DNA of 64,000 nucleotides from Paramacrobiotus metropolitanus (lineage: Eukaryota > Tardigrada > Eutardigrada > Parachela > Macrobiotidae), in contig NW_026570284.1 in the NCBI RefSeq assembly GCF_019649055.1, positions 186,001-250,000 of the forward strand, read 5' to 3'. Below are positions 32,630 through 46,700 of the stretch, one piece after another. A program made the translations under genes and the position numbers. Under the pieces are notes generated by a model that saw only the letters and a list, made by a program, of their open reading frames with translations, had not been told where the DNA came from and searched no databases. Position 1 is the first letter of the stretch; each line of letters starts with the position of its first letter.

Positions 32630-35600
32630 CAATCTTGCAACTTTGGAAGTAAATTTATGTTGTCACGCGATCCCATTAAACACGACGCTCTTTGAAATGA
32701 TTTGCTAGCTTTTTGTAGTAGCACAACGATCTGCGGTAATGAAGACTTGATGGATGCAGATAAGCACTTGATGATTATGCATGAATTGTAAGTGTAATAT
32801 CTGCGAATTTGAAAGGATGGAGATGCACTGCATTATGGTACTTCGGCATTCACGGAGTAAAAATTTGTATTATACTTCGTGAATATCGGTAGTTAGTCAA
32901 GAACTCAAGATCGGTCAAAATAAAGGCGAAAACAATTTGTAAGATTAGGGGATTATTATAATTAATAATATATGTTTTTCCCGGTGAATATGGAAATTTA
33001 CTTTCCTCCTTTCAGTGTTATGATACTGTCCTGGTTTTGTACATCTGTTATTTTGCATAAATGCAACAGTTATTATTATATTGAAGTATCCCGGCAGTGA
33101 ATACACTACTGTAAGTGCACACTCAGGTATTTACAGTAACACTGTGCAATACACTGAAAATGCCAGTTTATCTGCAAACTAACTACCCATTGTATACGTA
33201 TAAAAGCAAATGCACACTTCAGGATGCTATAACGAGTTCTTTTTTAAAAACAACAACTTTTTTTTCGTCAGGTAAAACAGTACAGTGCAGTATGCAGTCA
33301 GCAGTGATACGATTTATTGAAGGGGCGCTATGTATTGTGACGTTCATCACGTACGTTCAAATATCAAACATTAATGATTATAGCGTATCTTAAATTTGTG
33401 TTCAGAAAAGGATTTATACAACCTTGTTTTTGGTACTTTCCTTGTCAGTGTATTGTTTATAAAGAACATCTGCAATACTCGTACAGTCTGAATTAAAAGC
33501 GCACATTTTTGATCCCGATGAATGCCGAAAACCGAAGTTTTAACCGGATGCGGTGGAGCGTTACTTGTCACACATGTGCGAACAAAGAAAACGGAGAACT
33601 CAAACCAATCTTGACTTCTAAAGAGCTCTTAATATTTCAACTTCCGTTTCAATACAGAAGACAAACCGATAGAATGTATTTTTGTCATTGAGAAATCGAT
33701 GCAAAACATGAAAAATCCGCCACATTTCTATCACATTTTTGCATTAATTACGCTCCAAAACGGCCGGTGTTATTTATAAAGGCACACAAAACAAAAAAGC
33801 TACTTACGTAAACTGGCGGTTATATTTGTTCACTTTCGGCTTTAAATCTGGATCGAGTATTTCAAACGCTAGAACTTCAAACAAAAAGTACTGGGTTTGT
33901 CAAATCCCTCCATAACATGATTATTTTAAAAATTTCAAAATATGATAAATAATAAATCCATATCTGAACAGAAATTCTCTTGATAAAAAAACTTATATGA
34001 GTGGAACTGTTGTAAGTGCTGTTTTTTACAATACTTACGTTACTTGATACAACTATGCAGTACAACAAAACAATATACTTGAAGTACTTGTATTACGCAA
34101 TTACGCACGTAAGTACAGCTCGCAAATACGACTATAATTATTATTATGGCATAAAAGCAACTCGAATTTATCTATCACGCTTATGTTAATGGATAATACG
34201 ATGAGCAACTGCATAAAATCTGTACTTGTTATGCCAGGCTGTGCGTTTTGAGTGTTCATCTCCGCTATGTAAAGCTAGGATGTTCATTATGAAAATTAAG
34301 TAACTAAATATCTAATTAATTTTAAAAATTTTGATAAAAGATAAACCATTTATAGATACACGCCATTGTTACGACGATTAATTTTTGTATTTGTAAATAA
34401 TGTACAGACCACAATGCTTACGATTTGGCGTGTTAGTGTAAGTGTGTAGCAAATATGCCCATTAATCAATTGCAAAGGAACAGCGCGTACACAGAAAACA
34501 GTTGCACTGGTGCAGCGCGCGATAAATTCTTACCGATGTATGTCGATTGTGACACTGATGTCCTTTGGGTGCATCTTCGCTAAACACTACAATAGGAGCG
34601 GCTCAACATCCCATCAGATGGTCTTTTCCGGCCTCGGCAACGTCCATATTAATCATTGATTTTTCTCCCCTTTCTATTCTGTATTTCTGTTCGGATCCAG
34701 CCAAAAAAACACAGAGACTATAGTGTATATATTTGGACTCCGGCACTGTGCTGCTGTTGCCGATGATGCGTACCATGTCTGTTTAGTCTTTTTCAATCAT
34801 TCTCATTCTCTAGATGCCCGATTACGTTTATCTTTCGACAATGCTTGCTTGCCTTGTTGAAGGAAAAATAAACCACTTGGCAGAGCACTCTTTTGCCGGG
34901 GATGTTGCCATTGCTGTTTGTTTTGCGCACTCTTTTCCGTGCGCGTTTTTTGTCTCTTTGTTCAGTACTCAATTAAGGAAGGATACTGTAGTGATCCATT
35001 ATGCTGAGAAGAACACGGTCATTTGCATTTTCAGCCAAATTAATCTAACAACATGCGCTAGAGCAGATATATCGTAATTTAATTTTGACTGGCTGTAATG
35101 TAGTATTTGTTAGAAAAATAAGTGTGGGTTACTTACTTTCAGGGCAATTTATCGTTGGCCAGTATCTGCAGCTTATATCTAGTTTACTCTTTTTTTTTAA
35201 CTTGGTACATAAGGTAACAGAAATACAGCATAATTCATAAATTTCTATAAGTTGTAACTCTTGAAGCGACTGGTTTGTAAATCTTGGTACCGTGAAAAGT
35301 TTTTACTGCCGTGTTTTGGAATATATAAAAATCCGAAATCCTCGTTGAAGTATTATAATTGGCATAGACTTGATCGAAATTTTTTTCTAATGTTGCTAGA
35401 ATTGACTGATCAGACACAATCAAAAACTTTTTGTACATGATTCAAGATAATCTGTTGTGTACGTAATTATTGATTGTATGCTCAGAATACCTTCCCTCGT
35501 ACGCATTTCGCGGAGCATTCCTGTTACGGCTACACAATGATGTTTTATGAAGTTAAACAAGTCGTCGGTCTGACAGAACAGTAAACATCTTTGTGATAAA

Positions 35601-36304
35601 TTGTGATTTATTATTACGATCACGTACAGCTTTTGGTTTATTAAAGCATCCTAGCCGGCTCAACTTGATCTGAATACACTGTTAGTGTAAGGACAACAAT
35701 TGTCAGGGTTTAATCACAAGTGTGATGCGGCGCTATACGAACGGCAAAATTGGCGGCAGTCTGGTGTCAGAAAATGAGAGAATCTCCGTACAATAATCCA
35801 AACAATTTTTTTAAAACAATGGGCGGCTTTTAAGAAAAAAAGTGACTTGTGTGCCCAATATCTACGCCCTGCTTATTTGAGGTATGTAAATGCTTTGAAC
35901 ATTTGTAATAACATCTCAAAAGATTATTGTCCATTTTACCCATAATTATCATGGCGCATATAAAGGTTCAGAATCTACAACCGGAAACCAGCGTAATTCC
36001 ACATTTTAGACGGTTCGATGACCCACATGTTTTCCATTGTGTTTTTGCGGAATGAACTGCATTGGTTTGACCCAACAACACCTTTAATTAAACACAGACG
36101 TCAAAATGTGTTAATTGTTGTAGAAAAAATGTACGTGACCTTAAAGAAAAGCGGACGACATAAAGCGCGGCGCGGGATAAACATGTTAACACGGACTATT
36201 CATGCGCATCGTGGTTATAGTTTTTGTCAGTTAGCCCTGCTGTTTTCGTGCCTCGCTATCACGCTGTGAAAATGGACATGCATACTGCACATAGAAGATC
36301 ATTC

Positions 36305-36343
<39 letters not shown>

Positions 36344-37742
36344 GTATGCATATGGCATATACGTAGTCAGCATCCCTCCCCGCCGGATACAAAATATGAA
36401 CACCGCACAATAATACAACATCCGCCCGAAAATATGGCCTTTCGGAAGCACATATTATTGGGGAGCACTGCATTATAGATTAAGAATCTGCGCGTTAAAT
36501 GAGTGAAAGCCGGTACAGCTTTAGTGTCAGCTGTCATTTGTCCAAAAGCTCTGCACTGCGTAAGTTTATATTTATGCGAAATCAAGATGTGCCGCCTATA
36601 TATAAATGCTGCAGCGCGATATATAGATATGCGATGCTGATCTGCACCCCTGCCCCTGAATGCTTTGATATGCATGTCGCTATCTGCAACGTCAAGTTCA
36701 TTTTCGAGAAAATCGGCTATTTTTCCAGCGTTGCGCGGTATTGACTGTATCCGTCTGTGTACGGTTGTGTATGAGTTATGCACATGTGTAACAGTGAAGC
36801 CGGCTATTAAGAAGTTAAGTAGCCAGTGCTGTTGCCGCAGCAGTTTTCCAGTTTCCGCTGCCAGTTGTACATGTACAAATGCTGCACTGTTGAGTTGTAC
36901 GCATATACTCTCTTGCCGTTCGGGATCAGTGTGTGTGCTCCATTTTACCGGCCTCATGAATCTTCCCTCTTGCGGGTAAAATACTACTATACCACAGAAT
37001 GTGTATCAGGCTTATAATCATGCCTATAATTATTTGAATGTAATTGAAAGCTTTTCCTAAACGCAGCTCAGTAAGTATTTATCGGAGGGATTTGAGCGCT
37101 GTCGACCGCTGCTGTACTCGTACGAAGCAGCTATATTATATCTCCCGGTGTTAACATATGTCCAATGCTGCTTCCTTTATACGTATGCAGCTACGCGATA
37201 TACACACCCCACATCCGCCGGACATGTCCAATGTTTTTCGAATCCAAGTTTGGTTTATTTTTGGTAGTTGACTGATTTGTTTATGAAATTATACTGTTGC
37301 CATCACAGTCCGTTGATGTACCGGTAAACCGGTGTGCAGTATATATAAAAGACGCCCCAAAATGGGCAAAACTAAACGGAAATGGTTGCATTGCATATCC
37401 GCATATATTATATTCATCGGGATTATGGACTCAAGTGTACAGCATCTTCGTTAATTATATGGACAATCTCATATTTGGTATATCCCCAGCACAAGCAGTT
37501 GTGTATATTTGCTCGCCGTATATCAAGTGGATTTATTAAAATAGAGTAGACCAATTTGCCGCTATCGCTAACCGGTACACTTGAAGGTAAGTGATTGTGA
37601 AGGTTTAATTGGTTGGATTAAAAGCATTTTGAGGAGGTAACTGGTGCGCGTGTCACGTTTTACAGTAACAATATATTTCTCTTTATATGTGCAATATTTT
37701 CATAGATTGGCAGCGGTGTCCTATCATTCAAGACCTACAACA
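32630..37742. other. Gene-poor interval
   Basis: No gene recognised in 5 kb. On - 36957-36367 is open for 196 codons but has no known domain or matching splice partners. A (TA)n tract lies at 36309-36342. The right end should contain the 5' UTR and promoter of the CSPG4-like gene if its exon 1 at 37743 is correct. Confidence 0.4.
36309..36342. repeat. (TA)n microsatellite
   Basis: An uninterrupted TA dinucleotide run of about 34 bases. Confidence 0.9.
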
Positions 37743-40700
37743 ATGATATGGTCACGTGGCCGCTTCAGCCTGTCCCGAAGTTCTCATTTGCTCAGTATCC
37801 TTTTCTTCCTGATTAGCCTTCAAATACATCGCTCAGCCGAACAGTGGACAAATTCGGAAATATCGGGTAACAATTAGTGACTATCATCCTGATCATAAAA
37901 AATCGAATGATTTGTCGATTGTTGAACATGGATTAATGTATCCTCGTAAATTCTTGCAGTGTGGTTATTAAAATGCAAAAACTGGAAATAATTGATTTTC
38001 GAATTTAGGAACGTCGGCTGTAAAAATTTTGAATCAGTTTAATAGGATCATTTTTATCCACTTAATTGTTTTTTTTTTTAATTTTCTACAAAATGAAACT
38101 TGTGAAAAAACAAGACAGCACTCTTCTCATCGATTGTAAGGAAACGAATGCTGATTGTGAAGGACTGAACCTAGCATGTCAACAATTTAAAGCCGAGGAT
38201 AAGAAAATGTTAGAATTTCGCAGCTAATTAGCATCCCTCATGATTTGGCCACTTGATTTGATCAAATAAGCCAATTTTCCGGTGAAACGTGATGCGGCAC
38301 TGGCACTTTTATATACATCACATACATCTATCGCTTCATTCCTTTCCTTATTCAGGATTAATGAAAGAGCAGTGACATTTGAGATTCTTCCACATCCTGC
38401 GCAGTTATGCCGTATGCATTACAAACAGTTTAAATTTTTAATGCTTCGTCCAAGTCATGCGGAAAATAATGTACATACAGGCTGTATACCAAGGAATAAA
38501 TTTCCATTGGTTCTACACTATGACGAATTTCGTATGCCACCTTAAAAGACACATAGCGATTATGATAGTTATTTGCATAACTTGCATTAATTGCCAAACT
38601 TCCCTACGAAATTTGGTTTTATTTCCAGTAGCATTTAATAGTTTTTTTGTTCAAGTAGGCCGCGACTTTCCAAATATTTTTCTGTTAAAATTTGCGTACA
38701 ATGTTTGCGTTTAATTGCAAAATTAGTTTTCTTACCGGGAATACTGTTACTGTATTATAACAAACAAGAAATCATGTGCTATATTGATAATAAATTTTTT
38801 TTCTTGAATTTACGAACCAGGTTTACGCCATTTTCAACACGCTCAAAGTATTCTTAAAGTGCCTGTTAAATCGTATATCAACAGCATCACTTAAAACCGG
38901 CTTTCACAGCCTGTCACAGGAATGTCCAGTTGCATTTTTTTCAATTTATTCGCTCAGTGTTGTACGTGGATGACACATAGTTTTGGACGGGACTATGCTG
39001 TCGTAAAAACCATGTGGTGGATTCCCTTGACAGTATTTTTGTTAACTATGAACACTCTTCGGCAACTTGATTGATTTATTCCTACTAATAATTGTTAATC
39101 GATAAGCGGGTTCCACGCTAGCATATTCAGGCCTGTTCTTCTCTACAGCGCACAAAATGCCGCTCTCACCTGAGCGCCAGGATAAATTTTAATCTTTTCC
39201 GGTGACAACTATCCTTACAAATTCCTTAACACCTCCATCAAATCAGTGCCGCGAATATTTTTGCTTACAATATCTATGTCAAAATTCACGATTTTGATTT
39301 TACCGGCATCCTTTCGTTTTTCGGGGATTATACGCGCAGGTGACAGGCATCCCGAGATCAATAAGGTCAAACCAACGTTATTGGCTTCATACAGTATGCA
39401 TGAACGCATCCGACAAAGGCCGGCAAAAAGAAGTATTGATGTTTTCTTCTCCTCTCACCATATATATGCCGGATCAATAACTTATAGATGCTGCAATAGA
39501 TTATTCCTCATATACGTATATGTTGAAACACCGGAACACAGAGTGGAGCTGGACTTGTGTACATTCTGGCTTATATAATTAGTGGGGAGAGTCGCGGGAG
39601 CCGGCGTATAGTAGAGTCTGAGGATTTCTTTAAAGAACTACAGTACGGCACCTGATTGAAAAAGGCCCCCTGATTGTAATCTGACAATAATTTGGCCGCT
39701 AAATGAAGCTGAGCGCCATTAAAGGGCCAATGCGTTTTTTAATGGGTGAAGACTGAATAACATTATCAGGAAGCTCAATTCCTTGTACTGGGAATTTTTT
39801 TTTGTAACCAATGTTATTTTGCAAACGTTTACAATAGGTAAAACTGAAACATAATGCTGAAGTAGTTTATAAAACACAAAAGTTGATCTAATCATTTATG
39901 GTCTTTGCTATATACAAAGTTTACATATTCATATTATCGCACGTATATTTTTCCGTAAAAATCAGTAAAGGTGCAAAGACAACTTTGACCAAAATCGAAG
40001 TTGAATCTACGAATGTATTTTCCATTATGGTAGAGTTTAATGAAAGCAGTGAGAGATTTGTAGATAAATGTTTAGTTTCCATGCATGTTGGCAGCCGGCA
40101 TAGTGATATACGTATTTATATTACCTAATCCGTCATTTTTCGTTAAGCGTAAGTTTTTCACTACAACTTGACCGCTTTATTTTTCTTTGCGCTTCTAATG
40201 AGTTTTTGATGGCGTAAAAGCACATAAATACTTGCTACATATGCACCATGCTGACATGTGGATTACACGTCGGTGGCTGGGTGATCTGATCTCATAATCT
40301 GTCGCCGGGAGGTGCATTGATGCCGGAGTATTCGCTCTAAAACCGGAACAATAGTTAGGCTGAAAAGAGAATATTATAATTTGTCGTTATTTAAATCTAT
40401 ACCATTTAAGTGTACGGCACGTGGCACGCAGACTTCCCATTAGGGTCACTTGGCATAATAGACGTTTACTGAATGAGAATACATGGTCAATGGAAAACGT
40501 CGGACGAGTAGTGTTTGATAAATATGCAGCAATCCCCTTTAATTATATGTGCGGGTAAATACCTATTACAAATTTCATCAGACATAATATTGTATGTATA
40601 ACATAGCGGAAATTTTACAACACTTTTCCCTTACTAAAACTGCTTTTTAAATCCTACAGCGAGAATTTCACGCACAGGTAATTGTTTTGCATAAAAGATA

Positions 40701-43700
40701 TAGCAGAAACCTGCACTTTGAATTACAACTTATAATACGCAGTAAAATGTTATTAATTGAGTCGTTTATTCTAGAAATTTTATTTTATTTACCATAAAAA
40801 AAACACATCAGTGTTCAAAACATTCGATTGGCTACTATCGCAACAAAATGCCTAATAAACTTCCTGTGTAAAAGTAATCAATCTATTGAAAACGGCGGCG
40901 AAAACCAGATCAGCAATTACAATCATACGTATATGTACGAAGTATTGTACGATAGTAAATATTTAATATACGTATGTGCATAGCCTGAGCCATATCAGAA
41001 TGAGCGAACAGCTTTTCCTACATATTCTAATTATGATGTTTTGCCACTGGAAAACGTACATTAATATTGGCGGTTTTTGATTACTCGGCTACCTAAAAGG
41101 AATTGGCCATAAAAGTATATTGGTGTTGACATTAAGGTAATGTACTTAATAGATTTAGACGATTATACATGATGAAACCATCAGTCGAGCGCAATAAATC
41201 TTATATACAATATGATTTACAATAGTGCCGCGCTCGCACACATTCGGCTAAAATCAAAAGTCGGGTCTATTTCGGGGGGAAAAGCGGGGACACACGATCT
41301 AGTAATATAGTTTATTGAAATTGTCCAAGCTACATAAAAGTCACTGACTGACCTAAGGTGAATGAGCTCCGATCGCCGTCCTGGTGTGTATAGCCGGCGT
41401 TTGTGCCCTTTTTACTGGGATTTGATAATGCAACGCCTGAATGCGCAATATAGTGTGCACCCACTGTGCATGCACCGTGCCGGGTTTATATGCAACGCAC
41501 TGGTCAGTTTGGACCATTTTGTAGGCTGTGCTGGATGATTTATGATCTTGTATGGTGATGGGGTGTTGTGAAAGGTTGGTATGGGAAATAGTTATAAATT
41601 TTACTCCTTCCATCATTCCTGATAGTAATCTAGTAAGGGTAATTTATATATATGTATGCCGGCTATTATGAGTCCGCTCCCAAACTGCCACATGTGTGCG
41701 GCACTGCATACGATGAATTGTGTTAGTTGTTTTGCTTGCTTGCCCTAGTTTGGGCTGTGGCCATTTAGCAAGTTGCTACAAAAGTGTAAAATGTATCAAA
41801 CTTTATTGATGCGTTAAGCATTTTTAACAGTCCACGCTTGGTAGGCACCGTGAGTTGCCGCTGCTGTGTGAATGCGGCTAATGCTTTTGGCGAAAGCTAC
41901 CGCAAAATCATTATATACGGCTATACTTTTCTTTACTGCACATTTTCTTCCTGCCGCTTTTTGGGTTTACATAGTTCGATGTGCTGTAACACAACTGGTT
42001 CGGAACTGTAATCATACATAAAATGGACCATCAAATACAATAAATCCTGCACTATATATTTATTTGCTTTATCCGAACCTTGAAATTTTAGAATTAATTT
42101 TTACTAACAGTTTCAGAAATAACAACAAACGGCTTCACCTCTGTAGATCTTTTCGAACTTCCATAAGGCAATTCGGAAAGTGTCATTTTGCAGTTTTAAT
42201 TTTCACTGATTCGGATAATTAACTGCCAATTTTGACGCTGCCCAGCGTGCGTTTTAAACAATGGAGGCTGTGATTTCGCCCAAAAATTTATTGCACATAA
42301 GTTAATTTTGGATGCAAGTAGAACCACACTGCGAATGTATCCTGCTGTGCTCCACTTGATGGTCGACAATGGCACCCGCTGTGGGTGGTCAACAGCGGAA
42401 AACATATGTTAACATTATCTGACAGCTTCTAACCTACTTTTGAAAATTAGCGAAAAACTGTCGGACTGGAAGCAAAAAGCTGCGCGCCAGATATACCGGT
42501 GAAAATATTCTGGCACAGTTCTGTTAAAAACGATTTGCATTGAAATAATATTTATTGGATGCGAGTTTGTGAACGATACTCATCACGGGCGGGGCCGGTG
42601 TGAAACTAAATCATCCCGGTACGCTCTTTATTTTGGCAGTCGCGCAACGGCTTTGACCTAGACTTTTTAATAGAAGGGAGTAAATATTTTGTCATTTATC
42701 TTCCATCCTCCCTGAAAAAATTTAACACATGTGTGACGTTAAATGCTCTGGCAATTGAACTCTCCGTTTACACAAATTTAAATGGGCTTAGTCACTTGTG
42801 TAATATTTTTGCAATTTTCATCAGGCATTTTATTATATTGTTGGCAACATGTTTATTTGGTTTTTACTTAGTCACATCTTACAGGAACCATCTGCGCGGT
42901 GTATTAAAGACAACCCGATAAAATGACGTGTATTCTGTATTTCTGTAATGTAACGCGCGTAGCTCTGGGCCGATTTTTACAGTGATCGGCACTTGTGGCG
43001 GATCTGTGTGAAATGTGTCTGTTTATCCATGTCCCGGTATTAATATTACTGGCACGGAGAATGTTCCCTCCGCCAAGAGAAAAGCCCCCTCTTGTGGAAA
43101 TTAAACCGGCCAGTGTCCAGGGCTTTTAATATTTATATCCTCCCCAGGCGCCGCGTCGCGAAGATGCATATGTTGGGTATATATATGCGAAACCGGGAGA
43201 AGGAGCGAGTGATTTTACATATGCTTGACACAGGCCAGGGCTACTCAATTTGTTCATGCAGATTTTTCTCTGGCGCAAATCGAACCCGGCACGATACACT
43301 ATAGAGTGTTGTACATGCCGAAGATGCTGCGGAGAGAGATTCTGCGTCCCGGCTTTGACTTCCTGTCCGCAAGCGCTTTAACTGCGCCAGCCGGCTTTGA
43401 CATGGGACCGATTGCGCCGTGCGGCACTGGTAGCAGCCGGAAAATGTCAAGATTTCCTGGATTTTAGTATGTCGACAAAGCCGGTCTGTCTTACTCTAGA
43501 TAGATATTTGTTGGTGGAAGCCCCAGCTTCTTGGCTAATCTCAGCTGTGTATAATCTTGGAAAATCTGTCCGGCTACATGCTGGGAACACAATACTGGAT
43601 TTCGTTATCATAATTAAACTATACACGATATAAGTGCATATTATTAAAATGAAGCACATACTCTGTAGGGCAATGCGTTGCGCTTCGTAATTTTGCAGTT

Positions 43701-46700
43701 AATGCCGAGCAGGATTCAGATAAATATGAAATAAACTGGATAAATCACGGCGACGCTCTATGACATTTTATGTTTTTGAAAAAAATTGTTTATGTTGTAA
43801 AATGTTTGGATCATTGAATGTATTGTGTAAGAATATTGTCCGTCTGGCGAAAAGCGAAATCGATATAACCATGTTAAACCAACACTTTGAAAGTCTTTTG
43901 ACCTGACGCGCGCTTCGATTTGCGCTGTGGCCCCAGTGTGTGCGCTGGTTGTGTTGGTTAATTTGCCTAGTGGATTATGCTTTATGGAGCACGAGAAGTG
44001 CATTTAATCGACAGGCAAAAATGCCGTATATAATGATAAAAATACAGATTGGGAAAGGATTTTATTTGGCAAGAAACGCCGCTCCTCCGTAATAATGCCA
44101 CACTGTATTTCCGTGAATTGGGCGAGCGCGCGTTTATTATTGCGGCTTTGTTGCTTTAGTTCGGCGACGGCGGTCATTTGAATCTGGAGTGGCTGTGCTG
44201 AGCGTACGTACACATTACACAACGGCACACGCGCCGGAACTACACACTGCGTCCGCAATGGCGGCAAATTTGCAATAAGGGAAGGTCATTCTGCATCAGT
44301 GGTTATCGGAGCAGTATCGCCTTAATGAAATGCCAAAGATATTTTCTGGTATTTCATGAATCAATCTAATAAAATGCCAATGAACCGTGGTTGCACTTTT
44401 TCTTGGCCTATAAACAAGGCTAAACATAAGTGAAATTCTCGATCAGTACCCGTAGAGGACTAGGAACACACTTTACTACACACTGCATCATCCATTTGGT
44501 CAACAGTTAAAATTTTGTTAATATCCAATTAGAGAAAACTATCCACATTTGTGCTGCTTAAAATTACAGTCTGTATTAGATGATTAAACTAATGCATAAC
44601 TTTTGAAATGGTTGTTATTACATTTAAAACACCTGAACACAATTTAAATATTGAATACTTTCTGCTAAAAATGTTACTTACAAATACAGATTTATCTATT
44701 TGAAAGGTCGCAGATTTAGATTACAATAAACATTTTTTAACGTTTTATAAATGTAACCATTATACAGAACTATAATAATAAAATTAATTTTTCGATTAAA
44801 TTTTGATAAAATACTTTTGCGACATTTTTGAGATTTGTGTAAACTGAAAAGTCAAGATAGAAACGACGATGCTGATTAAGCGAGTCAGATCATTGGAGTT
44901 GTTCGGGTGCAGCCTGTGTCAACTGCGGCAAACGAATGGGCTTTCGAAAATGTTGCCGGCACCCGGGCGCATATGGAATCCGCCCAGTATGCTCGTTCAA
45001 AAAATGAAGGCATCCTCTCTATTTACTTTATTTACCAAATCGTGTCCATTCTGCAGCCGAACGACCCTTCAACTTGTGTATATGCTCTGATACGATTTCC
45101 GCATGTTCTTTGAGAGATAGTCCAGAGAATGAACGGGCCTTTCAATTGTCAGTTGAAGGCTAAACGTTGCACCGGAAATTCCTCATTATTCCTTATATGG
45201 CAGACGGCTGCGCAAGGGAAAACTGTGTGTGTTGTATGCGCTCGCCCGGGTTGTAGAGAGTAAATCTCAACAAGAAAACTCCAAGTCAAGATGGGGAGTC
45301 CTTTCTTTTGCCGTCCACTTGAAGCGTAAAATTTCCTATCACATTTTGTGAGAGGAATCGGAAAGACATTTTATTCAGTCCCATTTACGAGCCGTGTACA
45401 CTCGTTGCTGGGGCTGTCCGTTCTTTTGACTATCCGGAAATTTTTTTCATTTTGTCAGAGTAATTAATTTTATGGGAAATAAAAATCCTAACATTATACA
45501 AAAATATGGGAAAATAGCTTTTTCTCTGAAAAATCAAACGAAGCTAATACTCATCGCGAAGTTTGTTTACAAGTGTTTTTTCCTTAAACGAGTTGTGTAG
45601 TCGGCAAAAAAAATCGTTTACACAAGTAAATGCTTGTTGAGAAACTGTTAGGATTTTTCTAACACCTCTGTGCAAAGTGAATTGAATAACGAACGCACTT
45701 GTCAGTTAACAAGATCATTAAATACAATTTTAACACTTCGTTCGCCTTCAAATGTCAGACGTTAAGTTAGCACAATACTTCCGTTGTTGGCCCAACACAT
45801 ATGCGTCCGCATCCTGACTGTGATGCTTGTTGATGTGCATCATATCGGTATTCGCAGATGTGGAAATAATAATAACAGCCTGCATTTAACAAAAAGTCCC
45901 TTTTCGTAAAAGCCATATTTTTCAGCTTTAGCTAATAAAATTCTTTGCCACATTTTAATAATAGCAGCAAAATGCATCAATTAAATAACCGCAAAAAAAT
46001 AAAAGAAGAAGTAAGTACTCTGTAAGTGAATTTTTAAATCTAAACACTGAGTTAAAGTATTCACTAACCAGAAAGACATACATTACCGTTATCTAATGCG
46101 AAAGTTACGGTGGATTATCGCTAATTACCATTTTCCCCCTCTACATATCTATATTTAGCTCGGCGGGAAAATTATGGATGGTAAAAATGGGGCCGTTCAT
46201 TGAACTTCGCCAGCAATTCTGGCGTTGGAAATGGATTTATCCGCGGTGACTTAATCAATCCCACTAATGTCGCCATATATATTGCAACTATAGGGCTAGA
46301 TTTTCCTCAAGGCATTTGCAGATGAAATTTAAGACAGTCGCAAAAAACTCGTTATGTTTTGAGCTAATTCAATTTGCTGAGGATTTTCAAACTCAATCTG
46401 TCAATCACACTTTTTAATACACTGACAAGCAGAGCGGGATATTTTTTCCTTCGCAAAATCTCACAACTTTTGAAAAACGTAGGATCCTACCAGATTCCTA
46501 CCAGTATCGCCATAAATATTTTAAGCTCGCAATATTTATAGTTTTAACTTAGATAGTTTTAAGTAACTTTTAAATATGGTAATGATTTAAAATTATAAAA
46601 TAACTACTCTGCAGTAACATTGCTTAGAATTTGTTATGCACAAAGGAAATCAGTAACGTTTAACTAACAGAATCTACTAATTTTATAGCCTCCTTCTACG

